From: JBBCJR01 sp037190805
GTDB lineage: Bacteria > Pseudomonadota > Alphaproteobacteria > Sphingomonadales > Sphingomonadaceae
Assembly (NCBI GenBank): GCA_037190805.1
Contig: JBBCJR010000014.1
Location: forward strand, 62,001-126,000
Direction of reading: 5' to 3'
DNA: 64,000 nt
Part shown: positions 39,545 through 48,350 of the stretch, piece after piece
Position numbering within the stretch: the first letter of the stretch is position 1
Layout of the letters: each line of letters opens with the position of its first letter
Notes under the pieces: generated by a model
Told to the model about the DNA's origin: nothing
The model's database searches: none
Seen by the model: the letters and a program-made list of their open reading frames with translations, nothing else
Program-made: the position numbers and the translations under genes

Positions 39545-42334
39545 ATGAAAGCATCTTGGTTGTTGTCGGTTGGCGCATTGGCCATTGCCACGCCTGTTTT
39601 CGCGCAAGATGTCACGCCTGCCGGGGCCGAAGTGGCTGCGGATGATTTCCAGCAGGGCGAGATCGTCGTCACCGCCACACGGCGCGCCAGCCCGCTGAGC
39701 GACGTACCGATCGCGGTATCGGCGATCACGGCTCAATCCCTTCAATATTCGGGTGCGAGCGATATTCGTCAGCTGAACCAGCTGTCACCCTCGCTGCTGG
39801 TATCCTCCAGTTCGACGGAAGCCACCGGCGGCGGCGCCCGCATTCGCGGCATCGGCACGGTCGGCGACAATCCGGGCCTTGAAAGCTCGGTCGCGACGTT
39901 CATCGACGGCGTCTATCGCAGCCGCTCCGGCGTCGGCCTCACCGAATTGGGGCCGATCGAACGGATCGAGGTGCTGCGCGGTCCGCAGGGCACCCTGTTT
40001 GGCCGCAACGCATCGGCCGGCCTCGTCAATGTCGTCACCGCCCGCCCGAAGTTCCAGGATGAAGGTTGGGCCGAGGCCAGCTACGGCAACTACAACCAGT
40101 ATCGGCTGGGCGCCGGCGTCACCGGCCCGATCGGGGACAGCATCGCCTATCGCGTCGACGGACTGTGGACCAAGCGCGACGGCTTCGTGAAAGACGTCAT
40201 CTCCGGCCGCGATGTCAACGATCGCAACCGCTGGCTGGTGCGCGGCAAAGTGCTGATGGAGCCGACCGATGCGCTGTCGGTGCTAATCAGCGCCGATTAT
40301 GCCAAGCGCACCGAAGAGTGCTGCGCGGGCACATATCTCCCGACCGCAAACGTCACGCGCAACGCGGATGGCACGTTCACCCGTTCGCCGTCCACCGTCG
40401 CCGCGATCATCCGCTCGATGACCTCGGTCGTGCCGGGGGCGGGCGCGGGCGTCGTCAATGACAATCCGTTCGACCGCAAGGTCGCGATCACGCCTGGTCA
40501 GGATTTCCAGGCCAACGTCCGCGACGCCGGCATTTCGGCCGAGATCAACTATGATTTCGGTGAAGCGCGCCTGACCTCTATCAGTGCCTATCGCGACTGG
40601 AAATTCGTCCGTGGGCAGGACGCGGATTTCAGCAATCTCGACATCCTGAACCGGGCCAGCGACGGCGACAGCTTCACCCGGTTCAAGACGTTCTCCCAGG
40701 AGTTGCGCCTTCAGGGCGAGGCGTTCGAGGGCAAGCTGGACTGGCTGATCGGCGGCTACTACGCGCACGAAACGCTCAATCTGGGCGAGAACACCCATTA
40801 TGGCGCCGACTATGACGCGTATATCACTCGCATCGTACGGGATAATGGGTCGCGCGCGGCCAATCCGCTAGACCGGGCGCTGCTGAGCGCCTTTCCGGGC
40901 TATAATCTGCTGCAGCCCTTCTCGAACCAGGTCGCGCTCGCGCTTCTCGCCAACAGCGCCGTGCCCGCCGGGGCACGGCCCACGGTCGCCAATCTGGCGA
41001 CAGCCAACATTCAGCCTGTCGGGTTGAGCGGCACCGGCATTCGCGACCGGTTCAAGCAGGTCAGCCGCAACTATGCGATCTTCACGCATAACATCTTCAA
41101 TGTCACCGATCGCCTGGCCCTGACGCTTGGCGCCCGCTACACCAATGAGCGCAAGACTTTGGACGCCAACCTGGTCAGCGACAGCGGCTGCAACGTTTTC
41201 CTGGGGAACGTCGCCAGGCTGCGCGCCGAGGCCGCGGCGAACGCAGCCGACCCGGGCGGCCGTGGCGGCCTGAACCAAGCGATCGCGGGCGTTCAGAACG
41301 CGCTCGCCACCCAGGTGCTGCCAGCCATCGCCGCCGGACCTTGCGGCGCGGTCAGCGGCATCAACGGCGACTTCTCCAGCCGCAAGCAGGAAGGGGAATG
41401 GTCAGGGACGGCCATCGCCAGCTATCGGCCGACCGACGACCTGATGACCTATGCCAGCTACGCGCGCGGCTACAAGGCGGGCGGCTTCAACCTCGACCGC
41501 GCCCCGCTGGGCACCACCGCAACCAGCATCGAGACGCTGAAGTTCCAACCGGAAATCGTGGACGCGTTCGAACTCGGCTTCAAATTCGACGGCCGCAAGT
41601 TCGATATCAACGTCGCCGCCTTCTACCAGCTGTTCAAGAGCTTCCAGCTCAACACCTTCAATGGCAGCAGCTTCTTCGTCACCGATATCCGTGGCTGCAA
41701 GGACAGCCTTGGCACGACGGATTCCGACGCGATCGCCGGCAATTCCCAGTGCGACAACACCCGTAGCGGCGTGGTGTCGAAGGGCGTTGAAGTCGAAGCC
41801 TTCCTCTATCCGGTGCGCGACGTCACCATGGCGCTGGGCTTCACCTATGCCGACACGCGCTATCGCAAGGACCTTTCGGGCACACCGGACGCCACGGGCA
41901 ACAACTCCCTCCAGCCAGCTTTGTCGTTGCTGCCGGGCGGGCGCCTGTCCAACTCGTCGCTCTATGTCGCAACCGGCTCGGCCGGCTGGACGCCCGAACT
42001 GTCGGGTAACCTGCGCGGCCTGATCTATGCCGACTTCCGCTACACGTCCGAGCTGAACAGCGGCTCCGACCTGTTCATCGAGAAGGAGGAGCCGGGGAAT
42101 ATGGTGGTCAACGCCCGCCTCGGGGTCAGCGGCATCGACAAGCAGTGGAGCCTGGAATTCTGGGGCCAGAACATCTTCAACGTCGGCTACAGCCAGATCC
42201 GCTACAATATGCCGCTCCAGGGTGGCGGCGGATCGGCGGCGCAGCTGCCGGTCGGCGGGACCACCAGTCAACTGTTTGGCGCCTTCCTCGCCGAACCGCG
42301 CACCTATGGCGTGACCGTCCGCACCAAGTTCTGA
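39545..42334 (+). CDS. TonB-dependent outer membrane receptor
   Basis: This is an energised outer-membrane importer. The 929-residue product has a signal peptide (SWLLSVGALAIATPVFA, cleaved before QDVTPAG), a TonB-box-like GEIVVTATRR near residue 39, and a plug domain (SATFIDGVYRSRSG-like region and IERIEVLRGPQGTLFGRNAS). A long beta-barrel follows, ending in the canonical terminal Phe (VRTKF). The AGGAGGG ribosome site is strong. The substrate cannot be read from sequence; sphingomonads carry many such receptors for glycans, aromatics or siderophores. It is flanked by its own terminator and a palindromic operator candidate. Confidence 0.93.
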   Translation: MKASWLLSVGALAIATPVFAQDVTPAGAEVAADDFQQGEIVVTATRRASPLSDVPIAVSAITAQSLQYSGASDIRQLNQLSPSLLVSSSSTEATGGGARIRGIGTVGDNPGLESSVATFIDGVYRSRSGVGLTELGPIERIEVLRGPQGTLFGRNASAGLVNVVTARPKFQDEGWAEASYGNYNQYRLGAGVTGPIGDSIAYRVDGLWTKRDGFVKDVISGRDVNDRNRWLVRGKVLMEPTDALSVLISADYAKRTEECCAGTYLPTANVTRNADGTFTRSPSTVAAIIRSMTSVVPGAGAGVVNDNPFDRKVAITPGQDFQANVRDAGISAEINYDFGEARLTSISAYRDWKFVRGQDADFSNLDILNRASDGDSFTRFKTFSQELRLQGEAFEGKLDWLIGGYYAHETLNLGENTHYGADYDAYITRIVRDNGSRAANPLDRALLSAFPGYNLLQPFSNQVALALLANSAVPAGARPTVANLATANIQPVGLSGTGIRDRFKQVSRNYAIFTHNIFNVTDRLALTLGARYTNERKTLDANLVSDSGCNVFLGNVARLRAEAAANAADPGGRGGLNQAIAGVQNALATQVLPAIAAGPCGAVSGINGDFSSRKQEGEWSGTAIASYRPTDDLMTYASYARGYKAGGFNLDRAPLGTTATSIETLKFQPEIVDAFELGFKFDGRKFDINVAAFYQLFKSFQLNTFNGSSFFVTDIRGCKDSLGTTDSDAIAGNSQCDNTRSGVVSKGVEVEAFLYPVRDVTMALGFTYADTRYRKDLSGTPDATGNNSLQPALSLLPGGRLSNSSLYVATGSAGWTPELSGNLRGLIYADFRYTSELNSGSDLFIEKEEPGNMVVNARLGVSGIDKQWSLEFWGQNIFNVGYSQIRYNMPLQGGGGSAAQLPVGGTTSQLFGAFLAEPRTYGVTVRTKF

Positions 42335-42347
42335 GCGGATCGGAAAC

Positions 42348-42389
42348 AAAAAAGGCCGTGTCCGGGTAACCGGGTGCGGCCTTTTTTTT
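42348..42389. terminator. Bidirectional terminator between the TonB receptor and glnD
   Basis: A hairpin with GGCCG/CGGCC outer and CCGG/CCGG inner pairing is bounded by AAAAAA on one side and TTTTTTTT on the other, so it can serve both converging genes. Confidence 0.88.
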
Positions 42390-42432
42390 GCTGTGGGGGC
42401 GGCGCTTTTTCCCACGCCGCTGCAGCGCCCCT

Positions 42433-45201
42433 TTAAGCCGCGACCTGCTCCTCCAGCGGCGCGGCCGCTTCCAGCAGGCGCTTTTCCAGCGCTCGAAGAC
42501 GATTGCGGTCGGTGATCTTGTCGCCGGTAAGGTCGGTCAGGTAGAACACGTCGACGGCCCGCTCGCCATAGGTAGCGATATGGGCGGAATGAATCGTCAC
42601 CTTCGACTGAAAGAGGGCGTAGGTCAGCGCATTCAACAGCGCTGGGCGGTCGAGGGCATTCACTTCCACCACCGTATATCGGTTGGACGCGCTGTTATCG
42701 ACCAGCACATTGGCTTCGACCCGGAACGCCTCGGCCCGGGTGCGGGGCAACGGCCGCTGCTTCAGCCGTTCGGCCAGCTTCACCCGGTTAGCGAGCGCAT
42801 CCTCGATCGTCGCCTTCAGCCGTGCCAGACGCTCGGGTTCATCCAACGAATCGCCGAAGGCGTCCTGGACAAGGAAATTGTCGAGCGCCATGCCGTCACG
42901 GGTGGTATGGATGCGCGCATCGATGATGTTGCCGCCCGCCAGGCTGATCGCACCGGCGATGCGGTAGAACAGGCCGGGATGGTCGCCGGCATAGACCGAC
43001 ACCAGCGTTGCCGCCCGCTGCGGATCGACGGCGGTGGCGATCGATAGACCCCCCGCTTCTTTGCCGTCTGGGGCGGCATCCGTGGCCGCGATCTGGCGGG
43101 CATTCTGTTCCAGCACCTCGAGCGGTTCGGCCAGCCAATAGCTGTCCGTGAACCGCTGCTTCAAAACCGCGATCCGGTCTTCGCCCCAGCCCAGCCGCTG
43201 GGCCAGCATCTCCTGTTTGGCGGCGATGCGTTCATTGCGTCCCTTTTGCTTGTGGCCGAGGCGCAGCACCTCCTCCGCCGCGTTGTAGAGGTCGGCCAGC
43301 AGCTGACGCTTCCACCCGTTCCACACCCCCGGCCCGACGGCGCGGATGTCGACGACGGTCAGCGCGAGCAGCAGGCGCAGCCGCTCCGGGCTTTGCACGA
43401 CCTCCACGAAATCGAGGATGGTTTTGAAATCGGCGAGGTCGCGGCGAAACGCGGTCGCGGACATCAGCAGGTGGTGCCGTACCAGCCAGGCCACGGTTTC
43501 CGTCTCCGCCGGTGTCATGCCCAGCCGGGGGCAAAGCTGTTCGGCGACCTCGGCCCCCAGGATGCTGTGATCACCGCCGCGGCCCTTGGCGATATCGTGG
43601 AGGAGGACCGCCACATAGAGCGTCCGCCGCGAGATGATCTGGCGCATGATCGCCGTCACCTGCGGATGATCCTCCGCCATCTCTCCCTTCTCGATCCGGC
43701 TGAGCAGTCCGATGGCGCGGATCGAATGCTCGTCCACCGTATAATGGTGGTACATGTCGAACTGCATCTGGGCGACGACGCGGCCGAAATCGGGAATGAA
43801 GCGGCCGAACACCCCGGCCTCGTTCATCCACCGCAGCACCGGTTCGGGATCGCGCGGCGAGGTCAGGATGTCCAGAAACAGCTGGTTGGCGCGCGGGTCG
43901 GCGCGGACGCGCGGATCAATCAGGCTCGCGTCGCGCGATGCCTGCCGCATCGCCAGCGGATGGATGTCGAGGCCGTGCAGATCGGCCAAGTGGAACAGCT
44001 CGATCAACCTGACCGGATCCTCGCGAAAGAAATCGTCCGACGGCACCCCCAGCCGACCCCGGTTGAACGTGAAGCCGGCAAGATGGCGCGGCCGGCGGGT
44101 GATCTGGATCAGGCCGAAACGGCGGCCGCGCTTGGCGAACGTCTCGTCCAGATGCGCGAGGAACAGCCCGGTCAGGTCGCCCACCTGACGAGCGGTCAGG
44201 AAATAGTGGCGCATGAAGCGTTCGACGCCCGACTGGCCGGGCCGGTCGGCATAGCGCATGACGCGAGCCAGTTCCGGCTGGACGTCAAAGGTCAACCGCT
44301 CCTCCGGGCGACCGGCGATGCGGTGGAGATGGCAGCGGACGGCCCACAGGAAATTCTCGGCTTTCTGGAACTGGCGCAGCTCGTCCGGGGTCATCAGCCC
44401 CTTGTCGACGAGGTCCGGCACGTCCGACACGCGGTAGGCGAACTTGCCGATCCAGAACAGGGTGTGCAGGTCGCGCAGGCCACCCTTGCCTTCCTTCAGA
44501 TTGGGCTCGACGACATAGCGGCTGTCACCCATGCGGCGGTGGCGGGCCTCGCGCTCGGCCAGCTTGTCGGCGACGAAGGCCTTCGCCTGACCCGAGACGA
44601 TGTCGCGCTGGTAGCGCGCCGTCACCTCGTCGAACAGCGCCTCGTCGCCCCAGACGAACCGCGCCTCGAGCAGCGCCGTGCGGATAGTGAGGTCGCTTTT
44701 CGCCATGCGGATGACGTCGTCGAGAGACCGACTGCTGTGCCCGACCCTGAGCCCCAGATCCCAGAGCAGGTAGAGGATCGATTCGATCACCTGCTCGCCC
44801 CACGGGGTCTGCTTCCAGGGGGTGACGAACATGATATCGACGTCAGAGTGGAGCGCCATCTCGCCCCGGCCATAACCGCCGACCGCAATCAGGCTGATGC
44901 GCTCCGACGCGGTGCGGTTGTGGATCGGATAAAGCTGAAGCGTCGCGAGATCGAACACCAGCCGCACGATCTGGTCGGTCAGGAACGCATAGGCGGCGGC
45001 CGCATCGAGACCCCGGCTGGGATACTGAGTGAGACGACGGGCGATCTCGTCCCGTCCCGCGTCGAGCGCGCCCCGCAGCAGCGCCGTCGCCTCCCGCTTC
45101 ACCGCCGGCGCGTCACCGTCGAGGCCGCGAAGACTGTCGAGAAGGGCCCGCCGGTCGATGACGGCGCGGCGGTTAGGAATATGTTCGATGCGGCGGCGCA
45201 T
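42433..45201 (-). CDS. glnD: [Protein-PII] uridylyltransferase / uridylyl-removing enzyme GlnD
   Basis: GlnD senses glutamine and modifies PII proteins. The 922-residue product has the nucleotidyltransferase motif GGYGRGEMALHSDVD near residue 110, the GlnD linker region, an HD hydrolase domain (LHDIAKGRGGDHSILGAEVA near residue 540), and two C-terminal ACT domains (VSVYAGDHPGLFYRIAGAIS and ALDRPALLNALTYALFQSKV). Length and order are those of the full bifunctional enzyme. Confidence 0.96.
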   Translation of the reverse strand: MRRRIEHIPNRRAVIDRRALLDSLRGLDGDAPAVKREATALLRGALDAGRDEIARRLTQYPSRGLDAAAAYAFLTDQIVRLVFDLATLQLYPIHNRTASERISLIAVGGYGRGEMALHSDVDIMFVTPWKQTPWGEQVIESILYLLWDLGLRVGHSSRSLDDVIRMAKSDLTIRTALLEARFVWGDEALFDEVTARYQRDIVSGQAKAFVADKLAEREARHRRMGDSRYVVEPNLKEGKGGLRDLHTLFWIGKFAYRVSDVPDLVDKGLMTPDELRQFQKAENFLWAVRCHLHRIAGRPEERLTFDVQPELARVMRYADRPGQSGVERFMRHYFLTARQVGDLTGLFLAHLDETFAKRGRRFGLIQITRRPRHLAGFTFNRGRLGVPSDDFFREDPVRLIELFHLADLHGLDIHPLAMRQASRDASLIDPRVRADPRANQLFLDILTSPRDPEPVLRWMNEAGVFGRFIPDFGRVVAQMQFDMYHHYTVDEHSIRAIGLLSRIEKGEMAEDHPQVTAIMRQIISRRTLYVAVLLHDIAKGRGGDHSILGAEVAEQLCPRLGMTPAETETVAWLVRHHLLMSATAFRRDLADFKTILDFVEVVQSPERLRLLLALTVVDIRAVGPGVWNGWKRQLLADLYNAAEEVLRLGHKQKGRNERIAAKQEMLAQRLGWGEDRIAVLKQRFTDSYWLAEPLEVLEQNARQIAATDAAPDGKEAGGLSIATAVDPQRAATLVSVYAGDHPGLFYRIAGAISLAGGNIIDARIHTTRDGMALDNFLVQDAFGDSLDEPERLARLKATIEDALANRVKLAERLKQRPLPRTRAEAFRVEANVLVDNSASNRYTVVEVNALDRPALLNALTYALFQSKVTIHSAHIATYGERAVDVFYLTDLTGDKITDRNRLRALEKRLLEAAAPLEEQVAA

Positions 45202-45210
45202 GCCCCCAAG

Positions 45211-45429
45211 CTAGTGGTTCATCCCCTCGCCCGCCAGAGGCGACGTCACGCTGGGATAGCGCGCCCACACCCGTTCGTGAAAGAAGAAGGCGACCGCGTT
45301 CACGCACGGCTCGATCAGGGCGATGCCCCCCGCGATCTGGACCGAGCCAGTGAACAGATAGGCGACCGAGAAGCCGATCATCAGGTGCAGGACGAGATAG
45401 GTCAGAGTCTTGATGAAATCACGGGACAT
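45211..45429 (-). CDS. DUF2061-type small membrane protein
   Basis: The 72-residue product has two transmembrane segments (TLTYLVLHLMIGFSVAYLFT and GGIALIEPCVNAVAFFFHER), the layout of the DUF2061 family; the EP-x2-N segment is characteristic. Function is unknown. It lies nine bases before glnD in the same orientation and may be its leader gene. An AT-rich inverted repeat upstream may regulate it. Confidence 0.8.
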   Translation of the reverse strand: MSRDFIKTLTYLVLHLMIGFSVAYLFTGSVQIAGGIALIEPCVNAVAFFFHERVWARYPSVTSPLAGEGMNH

Positions 45430-45451
45430 CGGCGGCGCTCCAATTGTCCCA

Positions 45452-45493
45452 TATTATTGCAATTCACTATCAATATTATCAAGTCGATATTAT
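45452..45493. promoter_or_regulatory. AT-rich inverted and direct repeats upstream of the DUF2061 gene
   Basis: TATTATTG (45452-45459) and CAATATTA (45471-45478) form an inverted repeat (7 of 8 pairs, 11-base gap), and ATATTAT occurs three times (45451, 45473, 45487). This is a striking AT island in GC-rich DNA and overlaps a plausible TTGATA-based promoter on the minus strand. The rest of the 209-bp gap shows no gene. Confidence 0.4.
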
Positions 45494-45638
45494 CGGGCGC
45501 TGTGATCGGTCGACTCGATCATCGCCGGATTACCTGGCGCCGATCACCACCCGTAATTCGCCCCCTTCTGTTTGGGCCTCGCAACGAAACTGCCGGCCTC
45601 ATCACGCCGCCATCACAGGCGGAAGATCGTGCTACGAC

Positions 45639-48227
45639 TTACCCCTCGATCAATCGCTTCAACTCGTACATCATATCCAGCGCCTCGCGGGGGGTCAGGG
45701 CGTCCGGGTTGATCGCCCCCAGCCGCTCGCGCAGAGCATCCTGCGGGGGAGCTACCGGAGCGGCGGCGGCGAACAGGGGGAGGTCGTCGAGACCGGCGGC
45801 GAGGCCGCCCGTCTTCTCGCGGCCAGCCTCCAGCTTCGCCAGCACCTGGCCGGCACGGGTGACGACGGGTGCCGGGATGCCCGCGAGGCGGGCAACGGCG
45901 ATGCCGTAGCTGCGATCGGCCGGGCCGTCGGCGACTTCGTGGAGAAAGACCAGCGACCCCTTCCACTCCCGCGCCCGGACGTGATGCAGCGAAAGGAACG
46001 GCGACCGCTCGGCGAGGCGGGTCAGCTCGTGATAATGGGTGGCGAACAGGCAGCGGCAGGCGATGCCGTCGTGAATCTGCTCCAGCACGGCCCAGGCGAT
46101 GGCAAGGCCGTCATAGGTCGACGTGCCGCGCCCGACCTCGTCGAGGATAACGAAACTGCGCTCCGTCGCCTGCGACAGGATGGCAGCGGTTTCCACCATC
46201 TCGACCATGAAGGTCGAGCGGCCCTGGGCGAGATTGTCGGACGCGCCGACGCGGCTGAACAGCCGGTCGACGATGCCCAGCTGCGCGCGGGCCGCCGGCA
46301 CATGACTGCCGATCTGGGCAAGGAGAGCAATGAGCGCGTTCTGGCGCAGGAAGGTCGATTTGCCGCCCATGTTGGGGCCGGTGACCAGCCAGACGCGATT
46401 GGCGTCGGACAGCCGACAGTCATTGGCCACGAATGGCTCGCGACGGGCGGCGAGCGCGGCTTCGACCACTGGATGACGCCCACCCTCGACCTCGAAACAA
46501 TGATCGTCGGCGATGGCGGGACGACACCAGCCGCCCTCGGCGGCGCGGGCGGCGAGAGCGGCGGCGACGTCGAGGCGGGCAAGCGCGGCGGCGGTGGCGA
46601 GGATGCCGGCAGCTTCGGCGATGACGGCGGCGGCCAGTTCCTCGAAATGGGCAGCCTCGGCCGCGAGACCGTGGTCGCCGGCCTGGGTGACGCGCCGCGC
46701 CTCCTCGTGCAGGTCGGCGGCGTTGAAGCGGACGACCCCGGCCAGCGTCTGGCGGTGGGTGAAGCCGGAGTCCGCCTTCATCAGCGGGTCGGCATGGCGG
46801 GCCGGCACCTCGATGTGGAAGCCGAGGACATTGTTGTGCCGGACCTTGAGCGCAGCGATGCCGGTGTCCTCGCGATAGCGCGCCTCCAGCTTGGCGATAG
46901 CGCGACGACCATCGCCCGCCGTCTCGCGCAGGGCATCGAGCGCGGCGTCGTAGCCGGTGGCGATATAGCCGCCCTGCGCCCGGTCGACCGGCGGTTCCGG
47001 CACCAGCGCGCGCGTCAGCAGGTCGGCCAGCGCCGAGAGGCCCGGCATCGCGGCCAACGTCTCGCGGAGCAGCGCCGGCGGGTTGTCGAGCGCGCCCAGG
47101 TGGCGCTTCAACGCCGCGGCGCCGGTCAGGCCGTCGCGGATCGCGGCGAGGTCACGCGGCCCCCCGCGCCCGGCCACCAATCGGCCGAGCGCGCGTTCGA
47201 GGTCGGGAATCGCCTTGAGCGCATCGCGCAGCCGCTCGCGCTCGATCATGTCGGCATGCGCCCAGCCGACGAGATCGAGGCGCGCCTCGATCGCCGCGCG
47301 GTCGGTCAATGGCGCGCCGATGTCGTCGGCCAGCAGGCGCGCGCCGGCACCGGTGACGGTACGGTCGACGGCCGCGAGCAAGCTGCCCGCGCGCGCGCCG
47401 CCCTGGGCGCGCACGATCTCCAGGCTGTCGCGGGTGGCGGCGTCGATCGCCATGGCACTGCCCGTCACCCGCCGGCGCGGCGGCGACAGCAACGGCATCC
47501 GGCCCCGCCCCGCCTCCTCCAGATAGGCGATCAGGCCGCCAGCCGCTGCCAGTTCAGCCCGTCCGAACGCGCCCAACCCGTCCAGCGTCGCGACCTCGAA
47601 CAGCGTCTTCAGCCGCGCCGCACCGCGGTTCCGGTCGAAGCCGCCCGGCGCACGCACGATGGCCCCGTCGGGCGCCCCGTCCCAGCCTTCAGGCACGATC
47701 AACTCGGCGGGCGCGAGACGGGCGAGTTCCGCCGCCAGATCGGCGGGCGGCAGGGTGAGCAGCTCGAATCGTCCCGTCGAGACGTCCGCCCAGGCCAGAC
47801 CGATGCCGTCCGCCGTCGGGCAGGCCGATGCCAGCCAGTTGGACGCGCGCGCGTCGAGCAGCGCCTCCTCCGTCAGCGTGCCGGCAGTGACGACGCGGAC
47901 GATGGCGCGGCGAACCAGCGACTTGCCGCCGCGCGCCTTGGCCTCGGCGGGGGTTTCGATCTGCTCGGCAACGGCGACGCGGTGGCCGGCCTTTACCAGC
48001 CGGGCGAGGTAGCCCTCGGCCGCGTGGACCGGAACGCCGCACATCGGCACCCGCTCGCCGGCATGTTCGCCCCGGTGGGTGAGCGCGATATCCAAGGCGG
48101 CGGCGGCGATCGGCGCATCGTCGAAGAACAATTCATAGAAATCGCCCATCCGATAGAACAGCAGGCAATCGCCCGCCTCCGCCTTCAGCGCGTGATATTG
48201 GGCCATCATCGGCGAGGCCGCGGTCAT
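45639..48227 (-). CDS. mutS: DNA mismatch repair protein MutS
   Basis: MutS recognises mismatches and starts repair. The 862-residue product has the mismatch-contact motif in FYRMGDFYELFFDDA (Phe-x-Glu), connector and clamp domains, and the ATPase domain with Walker A TGPNMGGKSTFLRQN near residue 610 and downstream FVILDEVGRGTSTYDGLAIA. Length is typical. No MutL gene is nearby, as is common. Confidence 0.97.
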   Translation of the reverse strand: MTAASPMMAQYHALKAEAGDCLLFYRMGDFYELFFDDAPIAAAALDIALTHRGEHAGERVPMCGVPVHAAEGYLARLVKAGHRVAVAEQIETPAEAKARGGKSLVRRAIVRVVTAGTLTEEALLDARASNWLASACPTADGIGLAWADVSTGRFELLTLPPADLAAELARLAPAELIVPEGWDGAPDGAIVRAPGGFDRNRGAARLKTLFEVATLDGLGAFGRAELAAAGGLIAYLEEAGRGRMPLLSPPRRRVTGSAMAIDAATRDSLEIVRAQGGARAGSLLAAVDRTVTGAGARLLADDIGAPLTDRAAIEARLDLVGWAHADMIERERLRDALKAIPDLERALGRLVAGRGGPRDLAAIRDGLTGAAALKRHLGALDNPPALLRETLAAMPGLSALADLLTRALVPEPPVDRAQGGYIATGYDAALDALRETAGDGRRAIAKLEARYREDTGIAALKVRHNNVLGFHIEVPARHADPLMKADSGFTHRQTLAGVVRFNAADLHEEARRVTQAGDHGLAAEAAHFEELAAAVIAEAAGILATAAALARLDVAAALAARAAEGGWCRPAIADDHCFEVEGGRHPVVEAALAARREPFVANDCRLSDANRVWLVTGPNMGGKSTFLRQNALIALLAQIGSHVPAARAQLGIVDRLFSRVGASDNLAQGRSTFMVEMVETAAILSQATERSFVILDEVGRGTSTYDGLAIAWAVLEQIHDGIACRCLFATHYHELTRLAERSPFLSLHHVRAREWKGSLVFLHEVADGPADRSYGIAVARLAGIPAPVVTRAGQVLAKLEAGREKTGGLAAGLDDLPLFAAAAPVAPPQDALRERLGAINPDALTPREALDMMYELKRLIEG

Positions 48228-48350
48228 GGCCGACCGCCATAAAAATTTCTGTTCTGGTGCATTTCCATCCCGACTCGGTGTCCGTCACGCTTGCGCGGAA
48301 GCGGCCGGGGCTTCAAGACGGAACCGGTCAGGTGGGGAGAAGAACCAGCA

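Noticed and set aside
43246..48242. Long plus-strand frames antisense to glnD (about 890 codons) and mutS (about 930 codons).
   Set aside because: Same third-position GC artefact; the opposite strand encodes well-conserved enzymes with all motifs.
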